Of a stretch of 64,000 bases of DNA, positions 34,167-41,426 are shown piece by piece. The notes beneath the pieces are model-generated. The model worked only from the letters and a program-made list of their open reading frames with translations. It was not told where the DNA came from and did not search any database. The stretch comes from Armatimonadota bacterium (GTDB lineage: Bacteria; Armatimonadota; Fimbriimonadia; Fimbriimonadales; Fimbriimonadaceae): NCBI GenBank assembly GCA_018268255.1, contig JAFDWX010000001.1, forward strand, positions 186,001 through 250,000. The letters run 5' to 3'. Each line of letters starts with the position of its first letter. The first letter of the stretch is position 1. A program made the position numbers and the translations under genes.

Positions 34167-35093
34167 TTAGTTGAGTTTACGAAAAGTTTTACGCGGCAGA
34201 TACGTTGCGCCCCATCGGAGAATGCTCTTGAAGCGCCAGGGGATGAGGCTCAAACTCTTGGCATATGCGGACCTTCCGCCCCTGGGATCTCCATTCCATG
34301 TTCGCGTAGTTCCCAAACATGCAAGAGCGTGGGCCATGGCGTTTCGGAGACGTTCATCGTGGGCCATTCTGGGCCTGAGATCCTCTAGGCGGTCGGCCAA
34401 CCACTCCCGGACCATCAGGTCGTCCAAGTTCATCTTGTCGTCATCGCGAGAAGCGTTCGTCTCGTGGACCCGATAGAACGTGTGATCTCCGGCTGCGTAG
34501 CCAAACTTGAAGTGCTCGGTAATGCGTAGCCACATGTGCCAGTCTCCGCATCCGTAATAGCTGGGGTCAAAGAGTCCGACCCTATCGACCGCTGATCGGC
34601 GAAACATGGCTGAGCTCGTAATCAGCTTGTTGTGTTCCATCAAGTCGGGAAATCGATCTCCTGTCGGCAGATGTGGGAAAAAGAACCCGAGAGGCTTGCC
34701 GTCCACCCGGGAACCATTACCGTCGATAAACCAGCCTCCCGTGCTGCACAGGCCGATCTGCGGATCAGACTCCATGATTTCGATTTGCGAAGCCAGTTTG
34801 TTCGGTCCCCATATGTCATCATCATTGAGGATGCACAGAAACTCGCCTTTGCTGATCTCGATCCCCCGATTGAGAGAGCCGTAGGTGCCCAAATTCTTTT
34901 CGTTGAACTCCAAGTAAACAGGGATGCCGTCCGTTCCCCGCTCCACCCGCTGATGGAGCCAATCGCGAGTCCCGTCTTTGGAGCCGTCGTCGAGACAGAC
35001 AATCTCAAAATCTCGATACGTCTGTCCGATGCAAGCCTCGAAGCACTCGGGTAGGTATTCAAGGTGGTTGTAGCATGTGAGCAACACGCTCAC
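34167..35093 (-). CDS. Family 2 glycosyltransferase
   Basis: I start at the GTG at 35091-35093, which is 13 bases after the stop of the lipoprotein gene and gives VSVLLTCYNHLEYLPECF, the usual GT2 start. The open frame extends to 35162 but would overlap that gene. The product (about 309 aa) has an Asp triad in VCLDDGSKDGTRDWL and the metal-binding DxD in LNDDDIWGPNKL, with a later FDPSYYGCGDWHMWLRI carrying the catalytic Asp and Glu/Asp. It would transfer an activated sugar in the cytoplasm, probably to a lipid-linked glycan. Followed by the epimerase gene after 21 bases. Confidence 0.92.
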   Translation of the reverse strand: MSVLLTCYNHLEYLPECFEACIGQTYRDFEIVCLDDGSKDGTRDWLHQRVERGTDGIPVYLEFNEKNLGTYGSLNRGIEISKGEFLCILNDDDIWGPNKLASQIEIMESDPQIGLCSTGGWFIDGNGSRVDGKPLGFFFPHLPTGDRFPDLMEHNKLITSSAMFRRSAVDRVGLFDPSYYGCGDWHMWLRITEHFKFGYAAGDHTFYRVHETNASRDDDKMNLDDLMVREWLADRLEDLRPRMAHDERLRNAMAHALACLGTTRTWNGDPRGGRSAYAKSLSLIPWRFKSILRWGATYLPRKTFRKLN

Positions 35094-35106
35094 TCTGGGG
35101 TTGGGA

Positions 35107-35814
35107 CTACTGCTGAAGGCGGACCTCCACTGACCAATCGGACATGTCCAAATCGGGATCAATCTGATCGCCTACCGGTTCGATCCCACCCGCTCGCTGG
35201 TTGGTGTAGAGTCCGTTTGCCCGTAACGGAATGACCAGATACTGGTTGATCTCGCTCGGAAGACGTCCATCTCCCAGAGCATCCCAAAGCTTGCTGTTCC
35301 CGGTTTGGGGCGCACTGTCCATAGTGAGAAAATTCACCTGAACGCTGCGGATTTTTGCGGCTTGCGTGGCATCCGGTTCCAACTGGGAGAGGGCGACCTC
35401 AAATTCAATCCAGGAAGTGCCTTGGACAACCGGTTGGAACGCCACAGGATATCCGAGAGTCTGCCACTGCAACAAATCGGAGTTGATGAATTTGTAGATG
35501 GTGAACTCGTTCGCCTGGGCCGGATCCCACTGGACAAAATGGGTTGCATTGCCTCCGACGAATCCATTGCCCCACGGTGGTCCGATGATGGGAATCGGGC
35601 CAGTATCGGTTGGATTCTCCTCCTCACTCAATCGTAAGGCTACCATATAGATGTACGCCTGGCCCGAACCTCCTTGTTCGGAACCCGTACGAATTCTCCC
35701 GTCAACTTTGAACTTGAAGTGAATCCGAGTCGAACTGAGATCAACGGTGTTCTTGGGTAGCCTCGCACATCCGGTGAGAAGAATCGCGCTGCAGGCAAGG
35801 GCGAGCCATTTCAT
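35107..35814 (-). CDS. Putative lipoprotein of unknown function
   Basis: The product (235 aa) has a textbook lipoprotein signal: MKWLALACSAILLTGCARL with a lipobox LTGC at residues 13-16, so Cys16 would be lipidated and the protein anchored to a membrane facing the periplasm. The mature part is beta-rich, with strands such as IHFKFKVDGRIRTG and TSWIEFEVALSQLE, and looks like a fibronectin- or jelly-roll-like fold, without motifs I recognise. The ATG overlaps by four bases the stop of the upstream zinc-ribbon gene. The surroundings give no functional hint. Confidence 0.8.
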   Translation of the reverse strand: MKWLALACSAILLTGCARLPKNTVDLSSTRIHFKFKVDGRIRTGSEQGGSGQAYIYMVALRLSEEENPTDTGPIPIIGPPWGNGFVGGNATHFVQWDPAQANEFTIYKFINSDLLQWQTLGYPVAFQPVVQGTSWIEFEVALSQLEPDATQAAKIRSVQVNFLTMDSAPQTGNSKLWDALGDGRLPSEINQYLVIPLRANGLYTNQRAGGIEPVGDQIDPDLDMSDWSVEVRLQQ

Positions 35815-36530
35815 ACACTAGGAATAACGGATATCAGAATCCGGTGGCACGCTTCACAGGAGACAATTTTTCCATCATCGACGGCTTGAACGACTTTGGT
35901 CGGCAGTGTTGTTCCACATCGTCCACAAGATCCATCGTGTTTGATTTCAGCCATGCCGATGCCACCCTGGCGTGCACGAATGGCGTCGTACTGCTTGAGC
36001 AAAGCGGGTGCGACTGCCTTTTCTCGTTGCGCGCGCTCGGCTGCGACAGATCGATACTCCTTCTCGAGGCGTTCTTTCTCCGCAACAGCCTTTTCGTAAG
36101 CCGCCTTAGCTTCTTTCTGTAGGGCGCTCATCTTGGAGTTCACTTGCTTGTAAGCTTCCTCTACGGAAGGCTGCTGGTCAAGCAGTTCTAACTCTTTTGT
36201 TTCTGCTTCATCGATGTGGCGACGAAACATCTTGATCTCCTGTTGATAAGCTTCGACCTCGCGTGGATTGACAACAGATCCGCCGTACAAGAGTTTCTCT
36301 ATCTTGTCGATTTTCGCCCTCAGGTCCTGGACTGTCGTTTCCAAATCCTTGAGACCGCCGCTCACCCGCGTTTGCTCAGCTTTGGCCCGCTCCCACTCGG
36401 GTTTGAGGGCCTCCATAGACTTTTTCTGAACTTGCCCAGCATCCAGGGCTGCAGCCTTAGCCTTGATCTCAACAATGGCCGCATCGATTTTGTGGAGTCG
36501 GTAGAGGGCGTCCAGTTCTGGAGCTTCCAT
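35811..36530 (-). CDS. Coiled-coil protein with C4-type zinc ribbon (DUF164/CdsZ-like)
   Basis: Residues about 1-180 form a long coiled coil with heptad-like leucines and charged residues (for example KSMEALKPEWERAKAEQTRV). Residues 200-232 form a zinc ribbon with CGRC (203-206) and CEAC (225-228) separated by some 18 residues, as in the DUF164 family. The 239-aa length is normal. These proteins are cytoplasmic; in Chlamydia a relative was proposed to act with type III secretion, and others appear near RNase HI or Nif3 genes, but no role is settled. The stop codon overlaps the start of the lipoprotein gene, so these genes are likely co-transcribed. Confidence 0.92.
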   Translation of the reverse strand: MEAPELDALYRLHKIDAAIVEIKAKAAALDAGQVQKKSMEALKPEWERAKAEQTRVSGGLKDLETTVQDLRAKIDKIEKLLYGGSVVNPREVEAYQQEIKMFRRHIDEAETKELELLDQQPSVEEAYKQVNSKMSALQKEAKAAYEKAVAEKERLEKEYRSVAAERAQREKAVAPALLKQYDAIRARQGGIGMAEIKHDGSCGRCGTTLPTKVVQAVDDGKIVSCEACHRILISVIPSV

Positions 36531-36612
36531 GATATGTGTTAATTCGGGTTCGGATGCTAAGGTAGCGAGAAGGTGAGAAGGAAAAAGCCTACCACAAGCG
36601 AATTATCCCTAG

Positions 36613-37002
36613 GTGGCGGATTGCAGCATTGCCAAGCTCATCCTAGACGTCGGGAATATGCCTCGCAGCCTGGCGTTTTACCACGGCGTGCTTCACCTTC
36701 CTCTCATTGAACAGCAGGTGGTGGATGGCCATCGGCTGGCCAGACTTTCCAGCGGATCTATCGAGATCATGCTGGTAGAACAGCCCCAAGAAGATCAGGG
36801 CGACGCTCAGATGCGTTTGGGAGGCATGGTCGTCATCTTCTGGGTCGACGATTTCGAAGAGATGCTGAAATTCGTCCGAACTGCGTCCACAAAGATTCTC
36901 TCACTGAACCGCGAAGGCAATGGTGGGCCCCGATCGATGCTCGTTACCGATCCGGACGGATACACGCTACTGCTCAGCGAGCGGTCTGAGACGGTCCACT
37001 AG
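36613..37002 (+). CDS. VOC-superfamily (glyoxalase-fold) protein
   Basis: It starts at a GTG. The 129-aa product has the paired VOC modules: IAKLILDVGNMPRSLAFYHG (residues 5-24), with VLHLPLIEQQ, and VVIFWVDDFEEMLKFVR, ending in MLVTDPDGYTLLLSER, the normal C-terminal strand. This looks like the glyoxalase/bleomycin-resistance type with one Glu at the end (SER) as a metal ligand candidate. The substrate is unknown. The last 29 bases overlap the end of the convergent Cys-rich gene at 36974, which is uncommon and worth noting. No clear ribosome binding site is present before the GTG. Confidence 0.85.
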   Translation: MADCSIAKLILDVGNMPRSLAFYHGVLHLPLIEQQVVDGHRLARLSSGSIEIMLVEQPQEDQGDAQMRLGGMVVIFWVDDFEEMLKFVRTASTKILSLNREGNGGPRSMLVTDPDGYTLLLSERSETVH

Positions 37003-37183
37003 AATCTTGCTGCCTCTGGCGTGATTTCACCAACTGCTCTCTAAAATCGTTCAACGGACACAGAGCACGAACGCCAAGTATGTTGGCGACCTCGACAGCA
37101 ATCACCCATTTTTGTGGATTGACCTTTCCATCTAGGCACTTTCGTTCGTCTCTATCGTAGCGGGTGCAGTCTCGGCAGTCCAT
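36974..37183 (-). CDS. Small Cys-rich protein of unknown function
   Basis: A 69-aa product starting MDCRDCTRYDRDERKCLDGKVNPQ. Cys residues are spaced C-x2-C-x9-C, with a fourth in RALCPL, so a zinc or iron-sulfur knuckle is likely. The remainder is a helix (VIAVEVANILGV) and a charged, Gln/Ser-rich tail. It looks coding because all four Cys are in a sensible ligand pattern and the start lies 13 bases from the divergent gene at 37197. It overlaps the convergent VOC gene by 29 bases. I do not recognise the family. Confidence 0.6.
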   Translation of the reverse strand: MDCRDCTRYDRDERKCLDGKVNPQKWVIAVEVANILGVRALCPLNDFREQLVKSRQRQQDSSGPSQTAR

Positions 37184-37196
37184 TTTGAACTAGACA

Positions 37197-38201
37197 ATGA
37201 TAGTTGGCATCACAATTCTGAGCTTGCTTTCGGCCCAGCCGGATATCGCAAGTCTATCCTACAAAACAGGGAACTTCACGATCAAATCTGAGGGGATAAC
37301 CTTGGTGGTGCCACTTAAGGAGCAAACTCCCATCGCTCCCAAGGCATTTCGGTTCGAGGATGGAAGCCTTAAAGTGGCGTGGACCAATGGCAAGATGACG
37401 GTCCAACGAGGCAAGTACGAGCGGACAACCAATTTTGTGGATGTCCCAACATCGCCACGGTTGTTTTCAAAGGAACAGATTCGCGAGACGATCCGTGCGG
37501 TTGAAAATGGCGAGCGGCCCCTGGGAGCAAGTGCCGTCGTGGGTCATGAGCTCGTCGGCGACACGCTGTACTTCCTCATGAGGTGGGCGGACAAAACTAA
37601 GAAGCCAATATTTGAGGCTCTGATTTCGCTGGACCTGACTCTAGCCAAGCCATGGTTCAAAGTTCAAGAAAAGCTGCCTGGCCTCTCCACAGCGAATGGT
37701 CCAGTTTCGGATTTGCTGTTTACGCACCAGAATCATCTCGCAGTCATTGCCACGCAGGGACCCAAGTGGGGTCTCGCCACGTGGGATTTGAGCCGGAAGT
37801 TCATGCAATTCACGGCCCTTGGATCTGGGCTTGCCCGATTTTCGATCCCAAAGACCGATCCCGATACGGCCCTCTTCGTCGAAAAAACGGATTACGGCAA
37901 CTGGCTTTGTGGTTCGGCGAACCTAGCGACCAGAGCCCGCAGCGAGATCGCGGATTCCAAAGACAAGGTCTCTTTTGTTTCAGCCAATCCCCTTATCATT
38001 CGATTTGATTCTCCTGAGGAATGCCGCGTCCGATATGCGGAATCCGGGTTGGAACAAGCCTTCAGCCCCTGGACAGCCGCAAGGTTAACACCGAAGGGGT
38101 TGCTGATGTGGCATCCGGCGACCGATCCAAAACAGGCCGTACTTTTCAAGCCGGAATCATTCGATGCTGCGGCTCGGTGGTCGGCTACTAAGATTCGCTA
38201 A
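37197..38201 (+). CDS. Unknown 334-aa protein, possibly exported
   Basis: The first 14 residues are hydrophobic (MIVGITILSLLSAQ) and could be a short signal peptide. After that the protein is beta-rich and looks like a series of blades or a propeller-type fold: GNFTIKSEGITLVVPL, DGSLKVAWTNGKMTVQ and LAVIATQGPKWGLATWDL. No catalytic motif is recognisable. The gene is divergent from the small Cys-rich gene with only 13 bases between the starts, so the two promoters must overlap the coding ends. The stop overlaps the end of the convergent kinase gene by four bases. Confidence 0.65.
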   Translation: MIVGITILSLLSAQPDIASLSYKTGNFTIKSEGITLVVPLKEQTPIAPKAFRFEDGSLKVAWTNGKMTVQRGKYERTTNFVDVPTSPRLFSKEQIRETIRAVENGERPLGASAVVGHELVGDTLYFLMRWADKTKKPIFEALISLDLTLAKPWFKVQEKLPGLSTANGPVSDLLFTHQNHLAVIATQGPKWGLATWDLSRKFMQFTALGSGLARFSIPKTDPDTALFVEKTDYGNWLCGSANLATRARSEIADSKDKVSFVSANPLIIRFDSPEECRVRYAESGLEQAFSPWTAARLTPKGLLMWHPATDPKQAVLFKPESFDAAARWSATKIR

Positions 38202-39745
38202 GCGGCCGCATTTTGATTGACCCTACCTTGCAGAGCCTTAAGCAGATCCGTTGATTTGAGCGGCTTTGCCACGATAGCGTCTATGCCACTTCTCGCGAGG
38301 TCATCCTCGGTATGAAGGATTTCGTTCGCCGTGCACATTACGATGGTCATGTCGGCGTGGGGGAACTTCTCGCGGATGGCGCGAGATGTTTGGTAGCCAT
38401 CCATCCCTGGCATCATGCAGTCAACCACAACAAGGTCTGGCGCGCTGGCCCGGAATAATTCCAAAGCTTCTTGTCCACTCGAGACTGTCTGAACGTTAAA
38501 ACCTAGCTGACCAACGACTCGCCGAAGAACGATAAGGTTGACCATCGTGTCATCGATCACGATGGCAGTTTTTCCGTTGTACGGCGCGGGAGTCGGTTCA
38601 ACGACCGAAATGGGGGTGCACTTAGGATGCCGGAGAACCTCCGCGACTTTTCTCACAATTTCCCGAGGGGTTGACTCGTGGCGCAGGCATCCACAAAAAA
38701 CACGCCCAGATTTGGCCAGTGGGCAATGGGGAGAGTTTGAAAATACGATGGTGTGAGGCAGATAGCCGCTGTGTTTGGCCATATGGACCAAAGACTGGCG
38801 CGCGTCGAGAGGCAGTTTGTCATCGATCATCAGCATCAGCGGAATTCTCAGGTTAGCTCCGCCTTCACCGGATACGGGATGGTGGATCGCCGATGGCGCG
38901 ATGACTTGCACTCCGATTTCTTCCAGCAGTCGTTCCAGAATCTCGCGATGTCCCTTTGATGAGACAGATACAGACGCGTAGATTGCCGTTGGGAAACTGA
39001 GGTGGCTCTCGGGCCACGTGATCACGGTGGCGGGGAGCAAACATTCGACCGTGGTGCCAACCCGATACTGACTGGTCACGGACAGGGTCCCACCCATTGC
39101 CTCAACTAACTCTCGGCAAATGGAAAGTCCCAACCCAAAGCCGGTTCCACCGGCCTGGGACGCGACGGCTCCCTGTTCGAACGGACGCACGATACGATCG
39201 ATGTCGCTCTTTCGAATACCTCTGCCCGTATCACGAACACCAAAATGAATTTCTGCCTGGTTTTCGGACCCCTCACTTCTGACACATCGTGCCCAAATTA
39301 CGATGTCTCCATGATCCGTATATTTCACCGCATTGGAAACCAGGTTGATGAGAATCTGCCGGATACGAAGCGAGTTTCCGGTGAACTCAAGCGGAAACCC
39401 GAGTTCATGGTCGACGTGGATGGTGAGGCCCTTGGCATGGGCAGCCAGCGCAAAGAGTTGGGCTGCTGAACTCATTTCCTTTACGAGATCGACCGGTCGC
39501 TCATCGTTTTCGACGCCCAGGGACTCCAACTTCGCGAGTTCCAAAATGTCGGTTACGAGCCGCACGAGCGATTCGCCGTTGTTGTGAATGATGCCAAGCA
39601 GGCGCGCCTGTTCGTCAGTCAGGTTCGTCTCCCTGAGCATATCGACGAGGCCCAGAATCGCGGTAAGGGGCGTGCGAATTTCATGGCTTACGCGCGCCAG
39701 TGACTGGACGACCACATTCCTGTCAGAGATCCCGGAATACGTCAT
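38198..39745 (-). CDS. Soluble hybrid histidine kinase with C-terminal receiver
   Basis: The 515-aa product has no membrane helix and no sensor domain. It begins almost at once with HisKA (SLARVSHEIRTPLTAILG, phosphoacceptor His at about residue 21). The ATPase domain follows at about 115-245 (NLVSNAVKYTDHGD, DTGRGIRKSDIDRIV, GFGLGLSICRELVEAMGG). Residues about 250-390 look like a worn receiver domain, and a true receiver at about 392-510 has the acidic VIDD pair, the phosphoacceptor Asp in VVVDCMMPGMDGYQ and KPLK. It may take its signal from a partner protein or serve as a phosphorelay hub. Confidence 0.93.
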   Translation of the reverse strand: MTYSGISDRNVVVQSLARVSHEIRTPLTAILGLVDMLRETNLTDEQARLLGIIHNNGESLVRLVTDILELAKLESLGVENDERPVDLVKEMSSAAQLFALAAHAKGLTIHVDHELGFPLEFTGNSLRIRQILINLVSNAVKYTDHGDIVIWARCVRSEGSENQAEIHFGVRDTGRGIRKSDIDRIVRPFEQGAVASQAGGTGFGLGLSICRELVEAMGGTLSVTSQYRVGTTVECLLPATVITWPESHLSFPTAIYASVSVSSKGHREILERLLEEIGVQVIAPSAIHHPVSGEGGANLRIPLMLMIDDKLPLDARQSLVHMAKHSGYLPHTIVFSNSPHCPLAKSGRVFCGCLRHESTPREIVRKVAEVLRHPKCTPISVVEPTPAPYNGKTAIVIDDTMVNLIVLRRVVGQLGFNVQTVSSGQEALELFRASAPDLVVVDCMMPGMDGYQTSRAIREKFPHADMTIVMCTANEILHTEDDLARSGIDAIVAKPLKSTDLLKALQGRVNQNAAA

Positions 39746-39802
39746 GCAGTCTTAATGATTGGCAAACCACCGGCAAATCATATGGGGTAAAAGCTTGGCG
39801 GT

Positions 39803-41152
39803 ATGGGTCAATATCTGCCGTGTTTCAAAGCGTACGATGTACGCGGAAAAGTCCCCAGCGAACTCAACGAGGAACTGGCATACAGGATCGGCAGGGCATA
39901 CGCCGCCGAAGTGCGTCCGTCCAGGGTTTGCATCGGTTACGATATTCGACTTTCAGGCCCAGGTTTCTCCGATGCTCTAGCTCGGGGTCTCAATGAGGGC
40001 GGAGCTGACGTGATCGATCTCGGGATGGTCGGCACGGAAATGGTGTACTTTGCCACCGCTCACTACGGCTACGAAGGCGGGATCATGATCACCGCCAGCC
40101 ACAACCCTCCCGAGTACAACGGCATGAAGATGGTGCGCGCCAAGAGCCGGCCGATCAGCGGAGATTCTGGGCTGGGTGAGATTGAGCGTCGAGCCGCCCA
40201 AGAGGATTATGGCGCTCCCGCAACTCGCACCGGCTCCGTGGTCAAACAGGACGTCTACGACGATTTTGTCGACCATCTCAAGACTTTTGCCGATTTGGAC
40301 ACGATGAAACCGTTCAAGGTATTGGCTGACCCTGGAAACGGTGCCGCAGGAATCGCGCTTGAAAAGTTGGCGAAGTTCCTCCCGCTTCAAATCGAGAAAA
40401 TGCGTTATGAGGCGGACGGACACTTTCCAAACGGAGTTCCGAATCCAATCCTTCCAGAAGCTCGCGCCGTAACTGAAGCCAGGCTCAAACAGGGCGGACT
40501 GGATTTTGGTGTGGCATGGGACGGCGATTATGATCGATGTTTCTTCTTGGATCACGAAGGCCAGTTCATCGAAGGCTATTACATCGTGGGTGTGCTAGCG
40601 CAGGCCATTTTGACCAAGGACCCTAATCAAACGATCATCTACGACCCGCGGCTCACTTGGAACACCCTCGACATCGTTTCCAGATTGGGCGGCAAAGCAG
40701 TGGTATGCAAGAGCGGCCATGCGTTCATCAAGGAGAAAATGCGTGCCGAAGACGCCGTCTATGGCGGTGAGATGAGTGCCCACCACTACTTCCGCGGGCA
40801 CTGGTATTGCGACAGCGGGATGATCCCATTCCTTATGATCTGCGACCTACTCTCCAAATCGGGTCAATCGCTTGGTGAACTCGTGGGAACGATGATGGAG
40901 CGATTCCCGTGCAGCGGAGAGATTAACTCGACGGTTCCAGACGTAAAGACCGTTTTGGCTGATGTGGAAGCCGCTTATCCCGGAGGTGAGGTGTCCAAGA
41001 TTGATGGACTTTCCATTGATTTTCCGGAATGGCGATTCAACCTTCGCGGATCGAACACGGAACCCGTCATACGACTGAATGTCGAATCACGCGGCAACAA
41101 GGCTCTGATGGAGGAGAAGACGGAAGAGCTTTTGGCCCGAATTCGTAAATAA
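39803..41152 (+). CDS. Phosphomannomutase/phosphoglucomutase
   Basis: A cytoplasmic alpha-D-phosphohexomutase of 449 aa. Motifs are the N-terminal FKAYDVRGKVP, the phosphoserine loop MITASHNPPEYNGMK (about residues 93-107), the metal-binding DGDYDRCFF (DxDxDR type, about 239-247), the sugar-binding GGEMSAHHYF and the phosphate-binding RGSNTEPVIRLNVE. This matches ManB/AlgC-type enzymes that interconvert mannose or glucose 1- and 6-phosphates for surface glycans. The end is followed by a 274-base gap that carries the promoter and leader of the SLH-porin gene. Confidence 0.95.
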   Translation: MGQYLPCFKAYDVRGKVPSELNEELAYRIGRAYAAEVRPSRVCIGYDIRLSGPGFSDALARGLNEGGADVIDLGMVGTEMVYFATAHYGYEGGIMITASHNPPEYNGMKMVRAKSRPISGDSGLGEIERRAAQEDYGAPATRTGSVVKQDVYDDFVDHLKTFADLDTMKPFKVLADPGNGAAGIALEKLAKFLPLQIEKMRYEADGHFPNGVPNPILPEARAVTEARLKQGGLDFGVAWDGDYDRCFFLDHEGQFIEGYYIVGVLAQAILTKDPNQTIIYDPRLTWNTLDIVSRLGGKAVVCKSGHAFIKEKMRAEDAVYGGEMSAHHYFRGHWYCDSGMIPFLMICDLLSKSGQSLGELVGTMMERFPCSGEINSTVPDVKTVLADVEAAYPGGEVSKIDGLSIDFPEWRFNLRGSNTEPVIRLNVESRGNKALMEEKTEELLARIRK

Positions 41153-41235
41153 AAACTCAAAATTCTGACCAGTAGCTCTAGGTTTTTTATCCGAAATGCT
41201 GGAGCGTCCTTGCATTTTTTGCAGGCCTGTGCCAA

Positions 41236-41241
41236 TATAAA
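41236..41241 (+). promoter_or_regulatory. Candidate -10 box for the SLH-porin gene
   Basis: TATAAA at 41236-41241 is the best -10 candidate in the 274-base gap. A TTGCAT about 20 bases upstream is the nearest -35-like hexamer, but the spacing is long. Transcription would begin near 41248, leaving a leader of roughly 180 bases. Confidence 0.4.
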
Positions 41242-41247
41242 GAGTAG

Positions 41248-41426
41248 ATCGGTCGTAGTATCGGTCTAGGTACGTCACAGGATGTGGCGGAGCCAAGCAA
41301 AGCCGCGCAGCTTGGTGCTCATAGGAAACTCAAGGATAGTTGTGAGACGAGGGTTGCGGCAGACTTAGCGAGAGCTCGGCAAAGTCCTGGAAGCGTGCCA
41401 ACTTAAACTTAGGAGAAATAGCACGC
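41248..41426 (+). other. Long structured 5' leader of the SLH-porin gene
   Basis: This roughly 180-base stretch has several hairpins. CCAAGC (41293-41298) pairs with GCTTGG (41310-41315). GACTT (41362-41366) pairs with AAGTC (41382-41386), and inside it AGC-GAGA-GCT forms a GNRA-type tetraloop hairpin. The AGGAG ribosome binding site lies before the ATG. I could not match it to a riboswitch class I know. It may stabilise the mRNA of an abundant envelope protein, or control its translation. Confidence 0.45.
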
